Positions 31,661 to 38,876 of a stretch of DNA of 54,523 nt are shown piece by piece (positions within the stretch are counted from its first letter, which is position 1; each line of letters begins with the position of its first letter). The DNA is from RBG-13-66-14 sp964436465 (GTDB lineage: Bacteria > RBG-13-66-14): assembly GCA_964436465.1 (NCBI GenBank), contig CAYTCV010000009.1:1-54523 (forward strand), read 5' to 3'. The position numbers and the translations under genes are program-made. The notes under the pieces are model-generated. The model worked only from the letters and a program-made list of their open reading frames with translations. It did not search any database and was not told where the DNA came from.

Positions 31661-33822
31661 TTCACGCGACCCGCGTCCAGTCCACTCCGGGCGTCGAGCT
31701 CACGCCGGAGCGCGTTCAGGAGGGGCGCCAGCGTCTCGGCGGGCGCCCGTATTCCATCCACCAGGCGGCGCGCCTCGGCGTAGTCGCCCCGACCGAAATC
31801 GAACAGCGCCAGGAGGAAATCCGATTCCGGCGTCGCCCCGTACCGGCGACCCGCCTCCGCCGCCTCCGTTCCGATTTTCAGGTATCCCTCGACGACGGCG
31901 GAACGTGGGTCTTCGGGCAGTCTCTCGGAGAAGGCGACGGCCCCGCCGGTGGGATTGAACCAGTCGGGGAGGATTTGCGGCAGGTCGGCGGCCGGAGCCC
32001 CGGTTTCCAGGACGCAGAGCCCCCATACCGCGCCGCGGTAGGCCGCCTGGGCCACCCGGGACAGGCTGACCGCGCTCGCCGGAGCCGTTTCCACCGCCCG
32101 TCGCAGCAATTCGGGTCCGAGGGGCGAGAGCGGGTCCACGGCCAGCGCGCCCACGGCCCGGAAGGTGAGCCGGTCCGCGACCAGGCTCCGAAGCCGGGCG
32201 GTGAATCCCATCCCGTTCCCCAGATACGGGTCGTCGGGCGTCAGGTCCGCCAGGCGGTGGAGGTCGCCGGGCCGCTGGAAGCGCCACGGCTCGTCGGGGA
32301 GGACCGGACGGTTGACCGCATCCAGCTCGGGCGCGTCGGGGTAGGCCAACCGGAGGGTCAGCCCCAGAGGCTGCTGGCCGCCGATGCCTAGCAGGGGGTT
32401 GATGACGTTTATCGAGAGGTGTGTTGCACAGCCGGCCTCGGCCCAGCGCCGGGCGAAGGCGTCCCGCGCGTCGCGGCGCGCCCGGCCGTAGAGGGTGGGG
32501 TAAACGGGTCCCAGCGGTCCCCGGTTGAGATTGCCCAGCTCGTCGAGGACCAGGACGTCGGGCCGGAGACCCTCCGCGGTCAGTTCCAGCGGTCCGAAGA
32601 GGGCGTCGTCGCCCTCGCCGAAGTAGAGCGCCCCGGGGGTCAGCTCCCGCAGGATATCCTCGGCCCCGGCCCGGGTTATGGTCCCCGAGAGCGGCCGCCG
32701 GGCGGTCGCCGCCGAGAAAACCCACCAACCGAGGCCCAGGGCCAGGGCGACACCGGCCAGCGTCGCCGTGAGTCCCTTTTTCTCCCCGAGACGCTCCTTC
32801 ACCCACTCGGCGCCGAAGGCCGTCCAGACCGCCGCGAGCATCACCAGCGGCGTGAGATAGTCCAGGGGGTCCACTATACGGTAGAAGAACAGGACCGCCG
32901 CAATGAGGACGGGGGTGAAGAGACCGGCGACGGCCAGCCCCTTGCTTTTTTTAAATATCTCGATGAGTCCCAGAGGGACCAGCGCCCACAGGGGCCAGGG
33001 GATGGAATCGAGCAGAATCCCCCCCGCCGCCGGGAACGCCGCCGCGAATCGGCCCCCCTCCACGAAACTGTAGGCGTAGCTCTTTCCGGTGAGGTGGGCC
33101 CACAGGTTGGGCAGGTTGCCCACCATGCCGTAATCGAAAGCCTGGTCGGCCCCCGCCCGCAGCGGCAGGTAGAGGTAGGCCGTGAGGGGGATGAGAAACG
33201 CCGCGACGGCCAGACCCGACCACAGGGCCCTTTTATCCGGCTCCACCCCGCGGAAGGCGCGCCACAGGCACCAACCGATAATCGGGAGCAACACCGCGGC
33301 GGAGTAGTGATTTGTAAAGAGCAGCCCGGTGACGAGGCAGAGCGCCAGCCCGTCCCGCGGGGAGGGCTCGCCGTCCTTCCCGCCGACCGCCCGCGCGGCG
33401 AAGAAGAAGGCCGCGCCCAGGAGCAGATGCTGGAGGGCATGGACCTCGTAGGTGAGCGCCTGCCCGGTGATAAGGGGACCGCAGACCCATGCCAGGGCGC
33501 CGATGAGGGCGGGAATGCGCGAGAGGCCGAAACTTCTCAGGCCGAGCCACAGGAGGGCCGCCCCGAGCGCCGCCGCCAACAGGGCCAGGACGTTCCCGGC
33601 CAGGGCGGGTGTAACATCGATACCGCGCCCCAGGCCGAGAAACAGATGGGACACCAGGATGAAGGAGGGGTAGCCCGGCGGGTGGGCGACGCCGAGGTCC
33701 ATGGCCGCCCCTGCCAGCTCCGGCGAGTCGCCGATGTACAGCTCCCCCGCGGCGAACGCTCCCCAGAGGACCAGGCAGGCGAGGGCTACGGCCACGGCCC
33801 AGGGAAAATCCCGCCGGCTCAT
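31657..33822 (-). CDS. DUF2723 family membrane protein (predicted glycosyltransferase-like)
   Basis: Residues 1 to about 390 contain around ten membrane segments, with the DUF2723 signature near the N terminus: AGELYIGDSPELAGAAMDLGVAHPPGYPSF, which places an Asp and a His-Pro-Pro-Gly-Tyr-Pro motif in the first periplasmic loop as in GT-C type glycosyltransferases. The C-terminal 300 residues are soluble and helical. Related eukaryotic proteins have O-mannosyltransferase activity, which suggests polyprenyl-phosphate-sugar-dependent transfer, but substrates here are unknown. The ATG at 33822 overlaps the stop of the upstream ABC transporter (ATGA), so export and glycosylation may be linked. A longer in-frame reading to 34224 is only antisense of the transporter's ATPase domain. 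Confidence 0.82.
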   Translation of the reverse strand: MSRRDFPWAVAVALACLVLWGAFAAGELYIGDSPELAGAAMDLGVAHPPGYPSFILVSHLFLGLGRGIDVTPALAGNVLALLAAALGAALLWLGLRSFGLSRIPALIGALAWVCGPLITGQALTYEVHALQHLLLGAAFFFAARAVGGKDGEPSPRDGLALCLVTGLLFTNHYSAAVLLPIIGWCLWRAFRGVEPDKRALWSGLAVAAFLIPLTAYLYLPLRAGADQAFDYGMVGNLPNLWAHLTGKSYAYSFVEGGRFAAAFPAAGGILLDSIPWPLWALVPLGLIEIFKKSKGLAVAGLFTPVLIAAVLFFYRIVDPLDYLTPLVMLAAVWTAFGAEWVKERLGEKKGLTATLAGVALALGLGWWVFSAATARRPLSGTITRAGAEDILRELTPGALYFGEGDDALFGPLELTAEGLRPDVLVLDELGNLNRGPLGPVYPTLYGRARRDARDAFARRWAEAGCATHLSINVINPLLGIGGQQPLGLTLRLAYPDAPELDAVNRPVLPDEPWRFQRPGDLHRLADLTPDDPYLGNGMGFTARLRSLVADRLTFRAVGALAVDPLSPLGPELLRRAVETAPASAVSLSRVAQAAYRGAVWGLCVLETGAPAADLPQILPDWFNPTGGAVAFSERLPEDPRSAVVEGYLKIGTEAAEAGRRYGATPESDFLLALFDFGRGDYAEARRLVDGIRAPAETLAPLLNALRRELDARSGLDAGRVN

Positions 33823-35741
33823 CGTTCGTCGGCGGATTGAAGCCGGGCCAGTTCCGCGTAGCGGCCGTTTTTCTCCATCAGCTCGGCATGGGTGCCCGTC
33901 TCGACCACGCGGCCGCCCTCGAGGAAGATGATGCGGTCCGCGTCGCGTACCGTGGCGAGCCGGTGCGCGACGACCAGGACGGTGCGCCCCGGAAGGACGC
34001 TTGCCAGGGCCGCGTTTATCCGGTCCTCGCTTTCCGAGTCCAGGTTGGCCGTGGGCTCGTCCAGGGCCAGGATGCGCGGGTCGCGCAACAGGGCGCGCGC
34101 GATGGCCAGCCGCTGACCCTCGCCGCCGGAAAGCTGGCAGCCCCGCTCGCCGACCTCGCTCGCCAGCCCGTCGGGGAGGCGCCGGATGACGTCGTCCACC
34201 TGGGCCAGCTCGAGCTTTTCCCACAGCTCGTCCTCGCCGGCCCCCGGTTTGGCCAGCCGCAGGTTCTCCGCCACGGTGCCCGCGGTCAGGGTGACCTCCT
34301 GGGGGACCAGCGCCTGGAGCCGGGCCAGGGCGGCCCGGTCGTAGCCGTCCCGGGGCCGGCCGTCGAGGAGGACGCGCCCTTCGGTCGGTTCCAGGAGGCC
34401 GAGGGCGAAGTTCAGCAGGGTGGACTTCCCGGCGCCGCTGGGCCCCACGACGGCCGTCACCTTCCCCCGGGGCGCGGTGAAGGACACTCCGTCCAGGATG
34501 CGCTCCCCCCCGATTTCGTACGCCACGCCCTCGAAGGTGAGCTCCCCCTCGATTTCGACGGTCCCCGCCGGGCCGCCGGTCTCCGCCGGGTCATCCAGGA
34601 GCCGGGGATTCGGCAGCTCCCGGAGCTTCCCCTTTCCCAACGTCAGCTCTTCGGGGGCGCCCCCCGCGGGCCACGACAGGACCGCCGCGGTCCGGCCGAT
34701 TTGAATCCCCGCCGGTACGAGCGTCAGCCGGGCCCGGGAGAGATTTTTCAGCGGCTCGAAGGCGATGGCCACCAGGCCGAGGAACTCGAAGAGGGAACCG
34801 GTGGTCATCGCCCCGCCCCGCACCAGACCGGCGCCGTACATGAGCATCCCCATGAGGCCGGCGCCGGCCAGAAGCTGGACCAGTCCGCGGAAGGCGCCGG
34901 TGACCATTTCCCCCTTGAGCTGGTTCTTGAAGTAACGGTGGGCCAGCTCGGTAAATTTTACCGATTCCCGTCCCGCCGCCCCGAAGGAGGCCACGACCTC
35001 GATGGCGGACAGCCTCTCCCCGGCGTATCCCAGGATGCGGGCCGAGGTGTCGGCCACCCGCTCGGAATACCGACGCTGGTGGCGGTTGACGAGGGCGACC
35101 GCGACGGTCAGAAGAGCGAAGACGCCCACCAGGTAGAGCCCGAGCTGCCAGTGGCGGAGAGCGACCACCGTTCCCACGATGACTACGGTCAATGCGTTCT
35201 GGGCCGCGTCGCGCAGGGTGACCACGGCCGCGAGGAACCCCTGGCTGTTCTCGTGAATGCGGGAGAGGAGTTCGCCGGTTTTGGAGCGGGTGAAATCGGT
35301 GTAGGGGACGGCCAGCACCTTTCTCAGGGCCGCCCGGCGGACACGCGCCGTCAGGTCGAGTCCGATGCGGGCGGAGGCGTAGATGCCCAGGAAGGAGAAG
35401 AAACCGGCGGCGAACATCACTACGGCCATCGCCGTCGGCAGGAGCCAGAGCGCCGTCGCGTGCGGGTCGACGAATCCCCAGGCCCCCAGCGTCCCGAGCA
35501 CCTCCGGGGCCTTCCCGCCCAGGATGTCCACCAGCCAGCCCAGGAGAATCGGGAAAAAGGTCTCCAGCCCGGCGGCCAGCGTCGAGCCGAGGATGGTCAC
35601 CGCCGCCGGCAGCCTGTATCGGCCCAGGTAGCGCCCGAGGGCCTTTCCCAGGGGCAGCAGTACGGGTTCGTCTTGTTTCACGTTAGAAAAGCGTGGCTCC
35701 GCTCGAAGGCCGGTCTTGTAGCGCCCGTAGGATACCATCAA
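33819..35741 (-). CDS. ABC transporter, fused permease and ATPase (MsbA-like)
   Basis: This is a half-transporter that would act as a homodimer. Six membrane segments lie within about residues 40-340, followed by the ATPase domain with Walker A VVGPSGAGKSTLL, Q-loop VPQEVTL, signature LSGGEGQRLAIARALL, Walker B ILALDEPTANLD and the switch His in VVAHRLATV. It resembles lipid A/multidrug exporters, but the substrate is not determined by sequence. ATG 35741 gives 640 residues; the true start may be the GTG at 35681 (MKQDEPVLLPLG), since neither site has a clear ribosome binding site and the first 20 residues look uninformative. It is coupled to the DUF2723 gene. Confidence 0.9.
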   Translation of the reverse strand: MMVSYGRYKTGLRAEPRFSNVKQDEPVLLPLGKALGRYLGRYRLPAAVTILGSTLAAGLETFFPILLGWLVDILGGKAPEVLGTLGAWGFVDPHATALWLLPTAMAVVMFAAGFFSFLGIYASARIGLDLTARVRRAALRKVLAVPYTDFTRSKTGELLSRIHENSQGFLAAVVTLRDAAQNALTVVIVGTVVALRHWQLGLYLVGVFALLTVAVALVNRHQRRYSERVADTSARILGYAGERLSAIEVVASFGAAGRESVKFTELAHRYFKNQLKGEMVTGAFRGLVQLLAGAGLMGMLMYGAGLVRGGAMTTGSLFEFLGLVAIAFEPLKNLSRARLTLVPAGIQIGRTAAVLSWPAGGAPEELTLGKGKLRELPNPRLLDDPAETGGPAGTVEIEGELTFEGVAYEIGGERILDGVSFTAPRGKVTAVVGPSGAGKSTLLNFALGLLEPTEGRVLLDGRPRDGYDRAALARLQALVPQEVTLTAGTVAENLRLAKPGAGEDELWEKLELAQVDDVIRRLPDGLASEVGERGCQLSGGEGQRLAIARALLRDPRILALDEPTANLDSESEDRINAALASVLPGRTVLVVAHRLATVRDADRIIFLEGGRVVETGTHAELMEKNGRYAELARLQSADER

Positions 35742-35750
35742 ACCGGGGTA

Positions 35751-35782
35751 AAAACGAGCGGAGCGAGTTACGCCCCGGCAAA
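35751..35782 (-). repeat. 33-bp dispersed repeat, diverged copy upstream of the ABC transporter
   Basis: Read on the minus strand it starts TTTGCCGG and contains CTCGCTCCGCTCG, with one base deleted relative to the main copies. It fills the space between the fmdB terminator and the ABC transporter start. Confidence 0.55.
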
Positions 35783-35806
35783 AAAAGGAGCCCGGCCCCG
35801 GGCTCC
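35780..35806 (-). terminator. Terminator after fmdB
   Basis: GGAGCCCGG and CCGGGCTCC pair around CC; seven T follow on the minus strand. It lies 18 bases past the fmdB stop. Confidence 0.88.
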
Positions 35807-35823
35807 CGCTAGTACCGGAATCC

Positions 35824-36015
35824 TCAGCCGCCGCTTTTAATGGAACAGGCCCGGCTCGAATCGTGGTTAATGCCGAGCGTCCCCAGGCCGCCCGTGATGA
35901 GCCGGCGCACGGAGCCGCCGCACGCGGGGCATTCCCGGAGCGGCTCGGCGGTCATCCGCTGACGGGCCTCGAAGGTGTGGCCGCAGGCGTCGCACCGGTA
36001 GGCGTAGGTTATCAT
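35824..36015 (-). CDS. FmdB family zinc ribbon protein
   Basis: This 63-residue protein has the FmdB zinc-ribbon pattern: an N-terminal MITYAYRCDACGHTFEARQ and a second knuckle CPACGG, giving four cysteines (Cys8, Cys11, Cys32, Cys35). A short tail follows. FmdB proteins were named after a putative regulator of formamidase genes but are widespread and mostly uncharacterised; some may regulate transcription. It has its own promoter (36052-36080) and terminator (35780-35806), so it is transcribed alone. Confidence 0.85.
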   Translation of the reverse strand: MITYAYRCDACGHTFEARQRMTAEPLRECPACGGSVRRLITGGLGTLGINHDSSRACSIKSGG

Positions 36016-36051
36016 TTTGCATCCTCATTTAAAGTGTATTCTCCCACGCGC

Positions 36052-36080
36052 ATAATAGCGGATAATTCCGCGTATTTCAA
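36052..36080 (-). promoter_or_regulatory. Promoter of fmdB
   Basis: On the minus strand TTGAAA (36075-36080) and TATTAT (36052-36057) are 17 bp apart. The start codon at 36015 is 36 bases downstream. Confidence 0.7.
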
Positions 36081-36159
36081 GAAGGCAGACCTTCGCAGTG
36101 CACACCGCTGAACCGGCTCGGCGAAGAACACATTTAACCACGGCTTTTCGACTGGAGGC

Positions 36160-36189
36160 AAAAAGCCGGCGGGTGGCCGGCTTTTTTTT
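36160..36189 (-). terminator. Bidirectional terminator after hsp20
   Basis: AAAAAGCCGGC and GCCGGCTTTTTT pair around a five-base loop, with A/T runs on both sides. It lies 20 bases past the hsp20 stop codon. Confidence 0.85.
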
Positions 36190-36208
36190 CACGCTTCAGG
36201 GTCGGGGG

Positions 36209-36676
36209 TTATTTGCCGGAGGCATAGCTCGCTTCGCTCGGTTCCACCTCGACCTTGATTTCGCGGGGCTTGGCCTCCTCGGCCTTGGGGATGGTGACGA
36301 AGAGGATGCCGTCCTTGTACCGGGCCTTGACCTCGTCGGCCTTGACCCGCTGGGGGAGGCTGAAGCTGCGCATGAACTTGCCGTAGATGCGCTCGACGCG
36401 GTAGAAGTTCTCGCCCTCGACGGTGTCGTCCTTCGTTTTCTCGCCCTGGATGGTCAGGGTGTTGTTGACGATGTCCACGTTGATGGAGTCGGGGGTGACG
36501 CCGGGCAGCTCGGCCTTGACGACGATGTCATCCTTGGTTTCGCTGATGTCGACCCGGGGGGCCCAGACGGTTTCGTCGGCGGTTTGTGCCGGCCCGACGA
36601 AGTCGTCGAAAAGCCGGTTCATCTCTTCCTGGAGGCTCACCCAGTGTCGGTTGGGGGTCCAGCGTACGATGGCCAT
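36209..36676 (-). CDS. Hsp20/alpha-crystallin small heat shock protein
   Basis: Small heat shock proteins hold unfolding proteins in a refoldable state. The alpha-crystallin domain spans about residues 40-145: WAPRVDISETKDDIVVKAELPGV, the conserved F-x-R-S-F-x-L-P motif (FMRSFSLPQRV), and the terminal A-x-Y-K-D-G-I-L-F-V-T-I-P-K strand motif. Length (155) is normal. The ATG at 36676 has an AAGGA site. The predicted promoter is of the sigma-54 type (36744-36759), unusual for this family. The last residues EPSEASYASGK come from the 33-bp dispersed repeat and replace the usual I-x-I tail region. Confidence 0.94.
   Translation of the reverse strand: MAIVRWTPNRHWVSLQEEMNRLFDDFVGPAQTADETVWAPRVDISETKDDIVVKAELPGVTPDSINVDIVNNTLTIQGEKTKDDTVEGENFYRVERIYGKFMRSFSLPQRVKADEVKARYKDGILFVTIPKAEEAKPREIKVEVEPSEASYASGK
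36212..36244 (+). repeat. 33-bp dispersed repeat, copy inside the hsp20 3' end
   Basis: It matches 28764-28796 at 32 of 33 bases. On the minus strand it encodes EPSEASYASGK, directly followed by the TAA stop codon. Confidence 0.9.
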
Positions 36677-36743
36677 TTCCTTGCTCCTTGTCTTGTTCGG
36701 CGTGGTTGACGTCGACCTGTTTTACCGTTGCACCGGTTATAAA

Positions 36744-36759
36744 AGCAAAGGGCGTGCCA
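36744..36759 (-). promoter_or_regulatory. Sigma-54 (-24/-12) promoter of hsp20
   Basis: On the minus strand TGGCACG (36753-36759) and TTGCT (36744-36748) are separated by four bases, preceded by C, matching the YTGGCACGrNNNTTGCW consensus except at the weakly conserved purine. The GG and GC dinucleotides are exactly 10 bases apart. Transcription would start near 36733, about 57 bases before the ATG. Confidence 0.7.
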
Positions 36760-36850
36760 GGTCGCCCGAAGTGCATAAGCTATTTAATTTCAATCCGTTG
36801 TCATTTTCCGTGGCCGTGTATCACCTCCGTTTATCCGGGCCATTTTGGCG

Positions 36851-36876
36851 CACTATGTTTTCCTTGTGTCATAGCG
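36851..36876. promoter_or_regulatory. Inverted repeat, possible activator site
   Basis: CACTATG and CATAGCG are imperfect inverted half-sites 12 bases apart, about 90-120 bp upstream of the hsp20 sigma-54 promoter. This is the distance at which enhancer-binding activators usually sit. It also lies 73 bases upstream of efp. Function is inferred only from position and symmetry. Confidence 0.3.
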
Positions 36877-36948
36877 CGGGCGTCTTGCCCCGGCGCCCGG
36901 TGTATGGTAACCTCCACCCTCGGAAATCGGGTGCCCACAGGAGGGCCG

Positions 36949-37512
36949 TTGATTACCACCGCCAGCTTCCGCAACGGGCTGAAGATGCTCTTCGACGGCG
37001 TACCCCACATCATCGTCGAGTTCCAGCACGTCAAGCCGGGAAAGGGACCGGCCTTCGTCCGCACGAAGCTGAAAAACCTCGTCACGGGCGCCATCTTCGA
37101 CCACAAGTTCCGCGGCGGCGAGAAGGTCCAGGACATCGCCCTCGACGACAAGGACGTCACCTTCACCTACCGGGAAGGTGAAATCTACGTCTTCATGGAC
37201 TCCGAGACTTACGAAGAGCTGCGCCTGAGCGCCGACGCCCTGGGCGATACGACCCTGTGGCTCGTCGAGGGGCTGGAGCTCTCCATTCAGTTCTACGAAG
37301 GCCGGCCGCTGACGGTGGAGCTACCCTCGGCGGTGGACCTCCTGGTCGTCAAGACCGACCCCGGCCTGCGGGGCGACACCGCCACCGGCGCCACCAAACC
37401 CGCCACCGTGGAGACCGGCGCCGTCGTCTCCGTGCCCCTGTTCATCAACGAGGGGGACAAGGTCCGCATCGACACGCGCACCGGCACGTACGTGACCCGG
37501 GTGAAGGAGTAG
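36949..37512 (+). CDS. efp: Translation elongation factor P
   Basis: EF-P binds stalled ribosomes and helps form peptide bonds at polyproline stretches. The 187 residues contain the N-terminal KOW-like domain with TASFRNGLKMLFDG and HVKPGKGPAFVRTKLKNL, where Lys32 at the loop tip is the residue modified in many bacteria. The two OB domains follow, ending in TKPATVETGAVVSVPLFINEGDKVRIDTRTGTYVTRV. The TTG start at 36949 is chosen because an AGGAGG site is 5 bases upstream and it gives the standard N terminus. A secreted-protein gene starts 2-5 bases after its stop; accB follows that, echoing the common efp-accB neighbourhood. Confidence 0.95.
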   Translation: MITTASFRNGLKMLFDGVPHIIVEFQHVKPGKGPAFVRTKLKNLVTGAIFDHKFRGGEKVQDIALDDKDVTFTYREGEIYVFMDSETYEELRLSADALGDTTLWLVEGLELSIQFYEGRPLTVELPSAVDLLVVKTDPGLRGDTATGATKPATVETGAVVSVPLFINEGDKVRIDTRTGTYVTRVKE

Positions 37513-37517
37513 CCGTG

Positions 37518-38189
37518 ATGCGAATTCTCTTTTCCATTCTGGCCCTGACCGCCCTCGCCGCCTACGGTGAGGTGCTCTTCGAGGACGGCTTCGATTCCTA
37601 CCCCGACGGCTACGACCTGGGCGACGACCCGGCCTGGGAGTACTTCGACGGGGACGGGGTCGTCATAGATTCCGGCGCGGCGACCACCGACTCGGGGAAC
37701 GAGGTCATCATCACGGCCGTCGGCGCCCAGGTGGGCGAAGACTACTCCGTGGGCTGTGATTTCACCGGCATCACCGAGGCGGACGGGGGCGAGGTGCTGC
37801 TCTGCCTGCGCGCCAGCGTCCATACCCGCGTTCACGAGCTGTACTACGTGGACGTCGTCCCCAGCTCCGGGGGGTACTGCCTGGACCTGGTGTACGAGGT
37901 GGACGGCAATCCCCAGTTAATCAACGGCACCTGCCTCGCGGCCGACGTGGAGGACTGGCACCATCTGGGCTTCTCCGTCTCCGGCTCGGGACCGGTGAAC
38001 TTCGAGGTGTACTTCGACGGCGACCTGATGATTACCCACACCGAGACCACCCACATCGCCCCCGCGGGCCTGCCCGGCTTCGGCTTCGTCGGCGGGGACG
38101 CCGAGGCGAGGGTGGACGGCTTCGCCCAGACCGACGGCGGGGCGGCGGTGCGGGAGCTCTCATTCGGCAGAATCAAGGCCCAGTTCTGA
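37518..38189 (+). CDS. Secreted LamG/concanavalin-like protein with C-terminal FGxIKAxF tail
   Basis: A signal peptide (about 1-17) precedes a beta-rich domain that resembles concanavalin A-like lectin/glucanase folds: LFEDGFDSYPDGYDLGDDPAWEYFDGDG at the start, then ELYYVDVVPSSGGYCLDLVYEV, EDWHHLGFSVSGSGPVNFEVYFDG and DGFAQTDGG. Such domains usually bind or cut polysaccharides; no catalytic motif is evident. The final residues VRELSFGRIKAQF parallel the tail of the secreted protein at 23134. ATG 37518 follows an AAGGAG site placed within the end of efp; a GTG three bases earlier is equally possible. Cotranscription with efp is likely. Confidence 0.78.
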   Translation: MRILFSILALTALAAYGEVLFEDGFDSYPDGYDLGDDPAWEYFDGDGVVIDSGAATTDSGNEVIITAVGAQVGEDYSVGCDFTGITEADGGEVLLCLRASVHTRVHELYYVDVVPSSGGYCLDLVYEVDGNPQLINGTCLAADVEDWHHLGFSVSGSGPVNFEVYFDGDLMITHTETTHIAPAGLPGFGFVGGDAEARVDGFAQTDGGAAVRELSFGRIKAQF

Positions 38190-38233
38190 CATACCGCCCG
38201 TGCGTCCGCTTTCCGCGGATACGCCCCGTTTTG

Positions 38234-38239
38234 TATAAT
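38234..38239 (+). promoter_or_regulatory. -10 box upstream of accB
   Basis: A perfect TATAAT lies 33 bases before the accB ATG. The hexamer 17 bp upstream (TTCCGC) is a poor -35, so the promoter may be weak or need an activator. Confidence 0.5.
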
Positions 38240-38272
38240 CACCCGCGCGGGGGGAAGTGAGAGGGAGAGGCG

Positions 38273-38740
38273 ATGGACCTGGAAAAGCTCAGGAAAATTA
38301 TCGAGCTCTTTAACGAGGGCGGCCTCACCGGCCTCGTAATCAAGGGCGACTCCGACGGCTTCGAGAAACTGGAGCTCAGGAAAGAGCTCACCGCCGCGCC
38401 CGCCGTCCCCGCCCCGGTCGTCCCGCCGGAGCCCGTCGTTCAGAAAACGGAGGCCCCTTCGACGGCCGAGCCGGCCCCCGTTCCCGAGAGCACGGAGGAG
38501 CTCGTATACGTCGTCGCCCCCCTGGTCGGCACGTTCTACGCCTCCCCCAGCCCGGAATCGCCGCCCTACGTCAAGGTGGGCGACAGAGTGGGCAAGGGAA
38601 CCATCGTCTGCATCGTCGAGGCGATGAAGGTCATGAACGAAATCGAGAGTGAATACGCCGGCACCATCGTCAAGGTGATGGTGGAGAACGCCCAGCCGGT
38701 GGAGTACGGGCAGCGGATGTTCGCCATCCAGCCGGGTTAG
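38273..38740 (+). CDS. accB: Biotin carboxyl carrier protein of acetyl-CoA carboxylase
   Basis: AccB carries the biotin that shuttles carboxyl groups in the first step of fatty acid synthesis. An N-terminal helix region (1-40) is followed by a Pro/Ala-rich linker (about 41-75) and the biotinyl domain (78-155), with VVAPLVGTFYASPSPESPP and the biotinylated Lys119 in EAMKVMNEIE. The 155-residue length is typical. ATG 38273 has a GGGAGAGG site. The partner accC, which usually follows, is absent; a hairpin and a MATE gene follow instead. Confidence 0.95.
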   Translation: MDLEKLRKIIELFNEGGLTGLVIKGDSDGFEKLELRKELTAAPAVPAPVVPPEPVVQKTEAPSTAEPAPVPESTEELVYVVAPLVGTFYASPSPESPPYVKVGDRVGKGTIVCIVEAMKVMNEIESEYAGTIVKVMVENAQPVEYGQRMFAIQPG

Positions 38741-38749
38741 TCCAAAAAG

Positions 38750-38773
38750 ACAAGGGGCTCAAACCCCTTGTTC
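38750..38773 (-). repeat. AACAAGGGG...CCCCTTGTT hairpin repeat, copy 2
   Basis: ACAAGGGG and CCCCTTGT pair around a six-base loop, 10 bases after accB. The minus-strand sequence resembles 27496-27519 at about 19 of 24 positions. The T-rich flank lies on the minus strand, so it is a weak plus-strand terminator at best. Confidence 0.6.
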
Positions 38774-38876
38774 CACAGGGGGGTCGTGGCTCCCGACCGG
38801 GGAGGCGGCCCCGTTCTTTACCGGGGCGTGACCCGTTCGGCCCGTCTTTGAGACTCCACGGGTACCGCGTAAGCCG

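Noticed and set aside
33823..34224. N-terminal extension of the DUF2723 protein up to 34224
   Set aside because: The added residues are Gly/Arg/Pro-rich and read through the ATPase domain of the overlapping ABC transporter in another frame. The ATG at 33822 with ATGA overlap gives the normal DUF2723 N terminus.
36677..36948. CIRCE element or sigma-32 promoter for hsp20
   Set aside because: No TTAGCACTC-N9-GAGTGCTAA inverted repeat and no CTTGAA with CCCCAT-T pair is present. The sigma-54 type match is far better.
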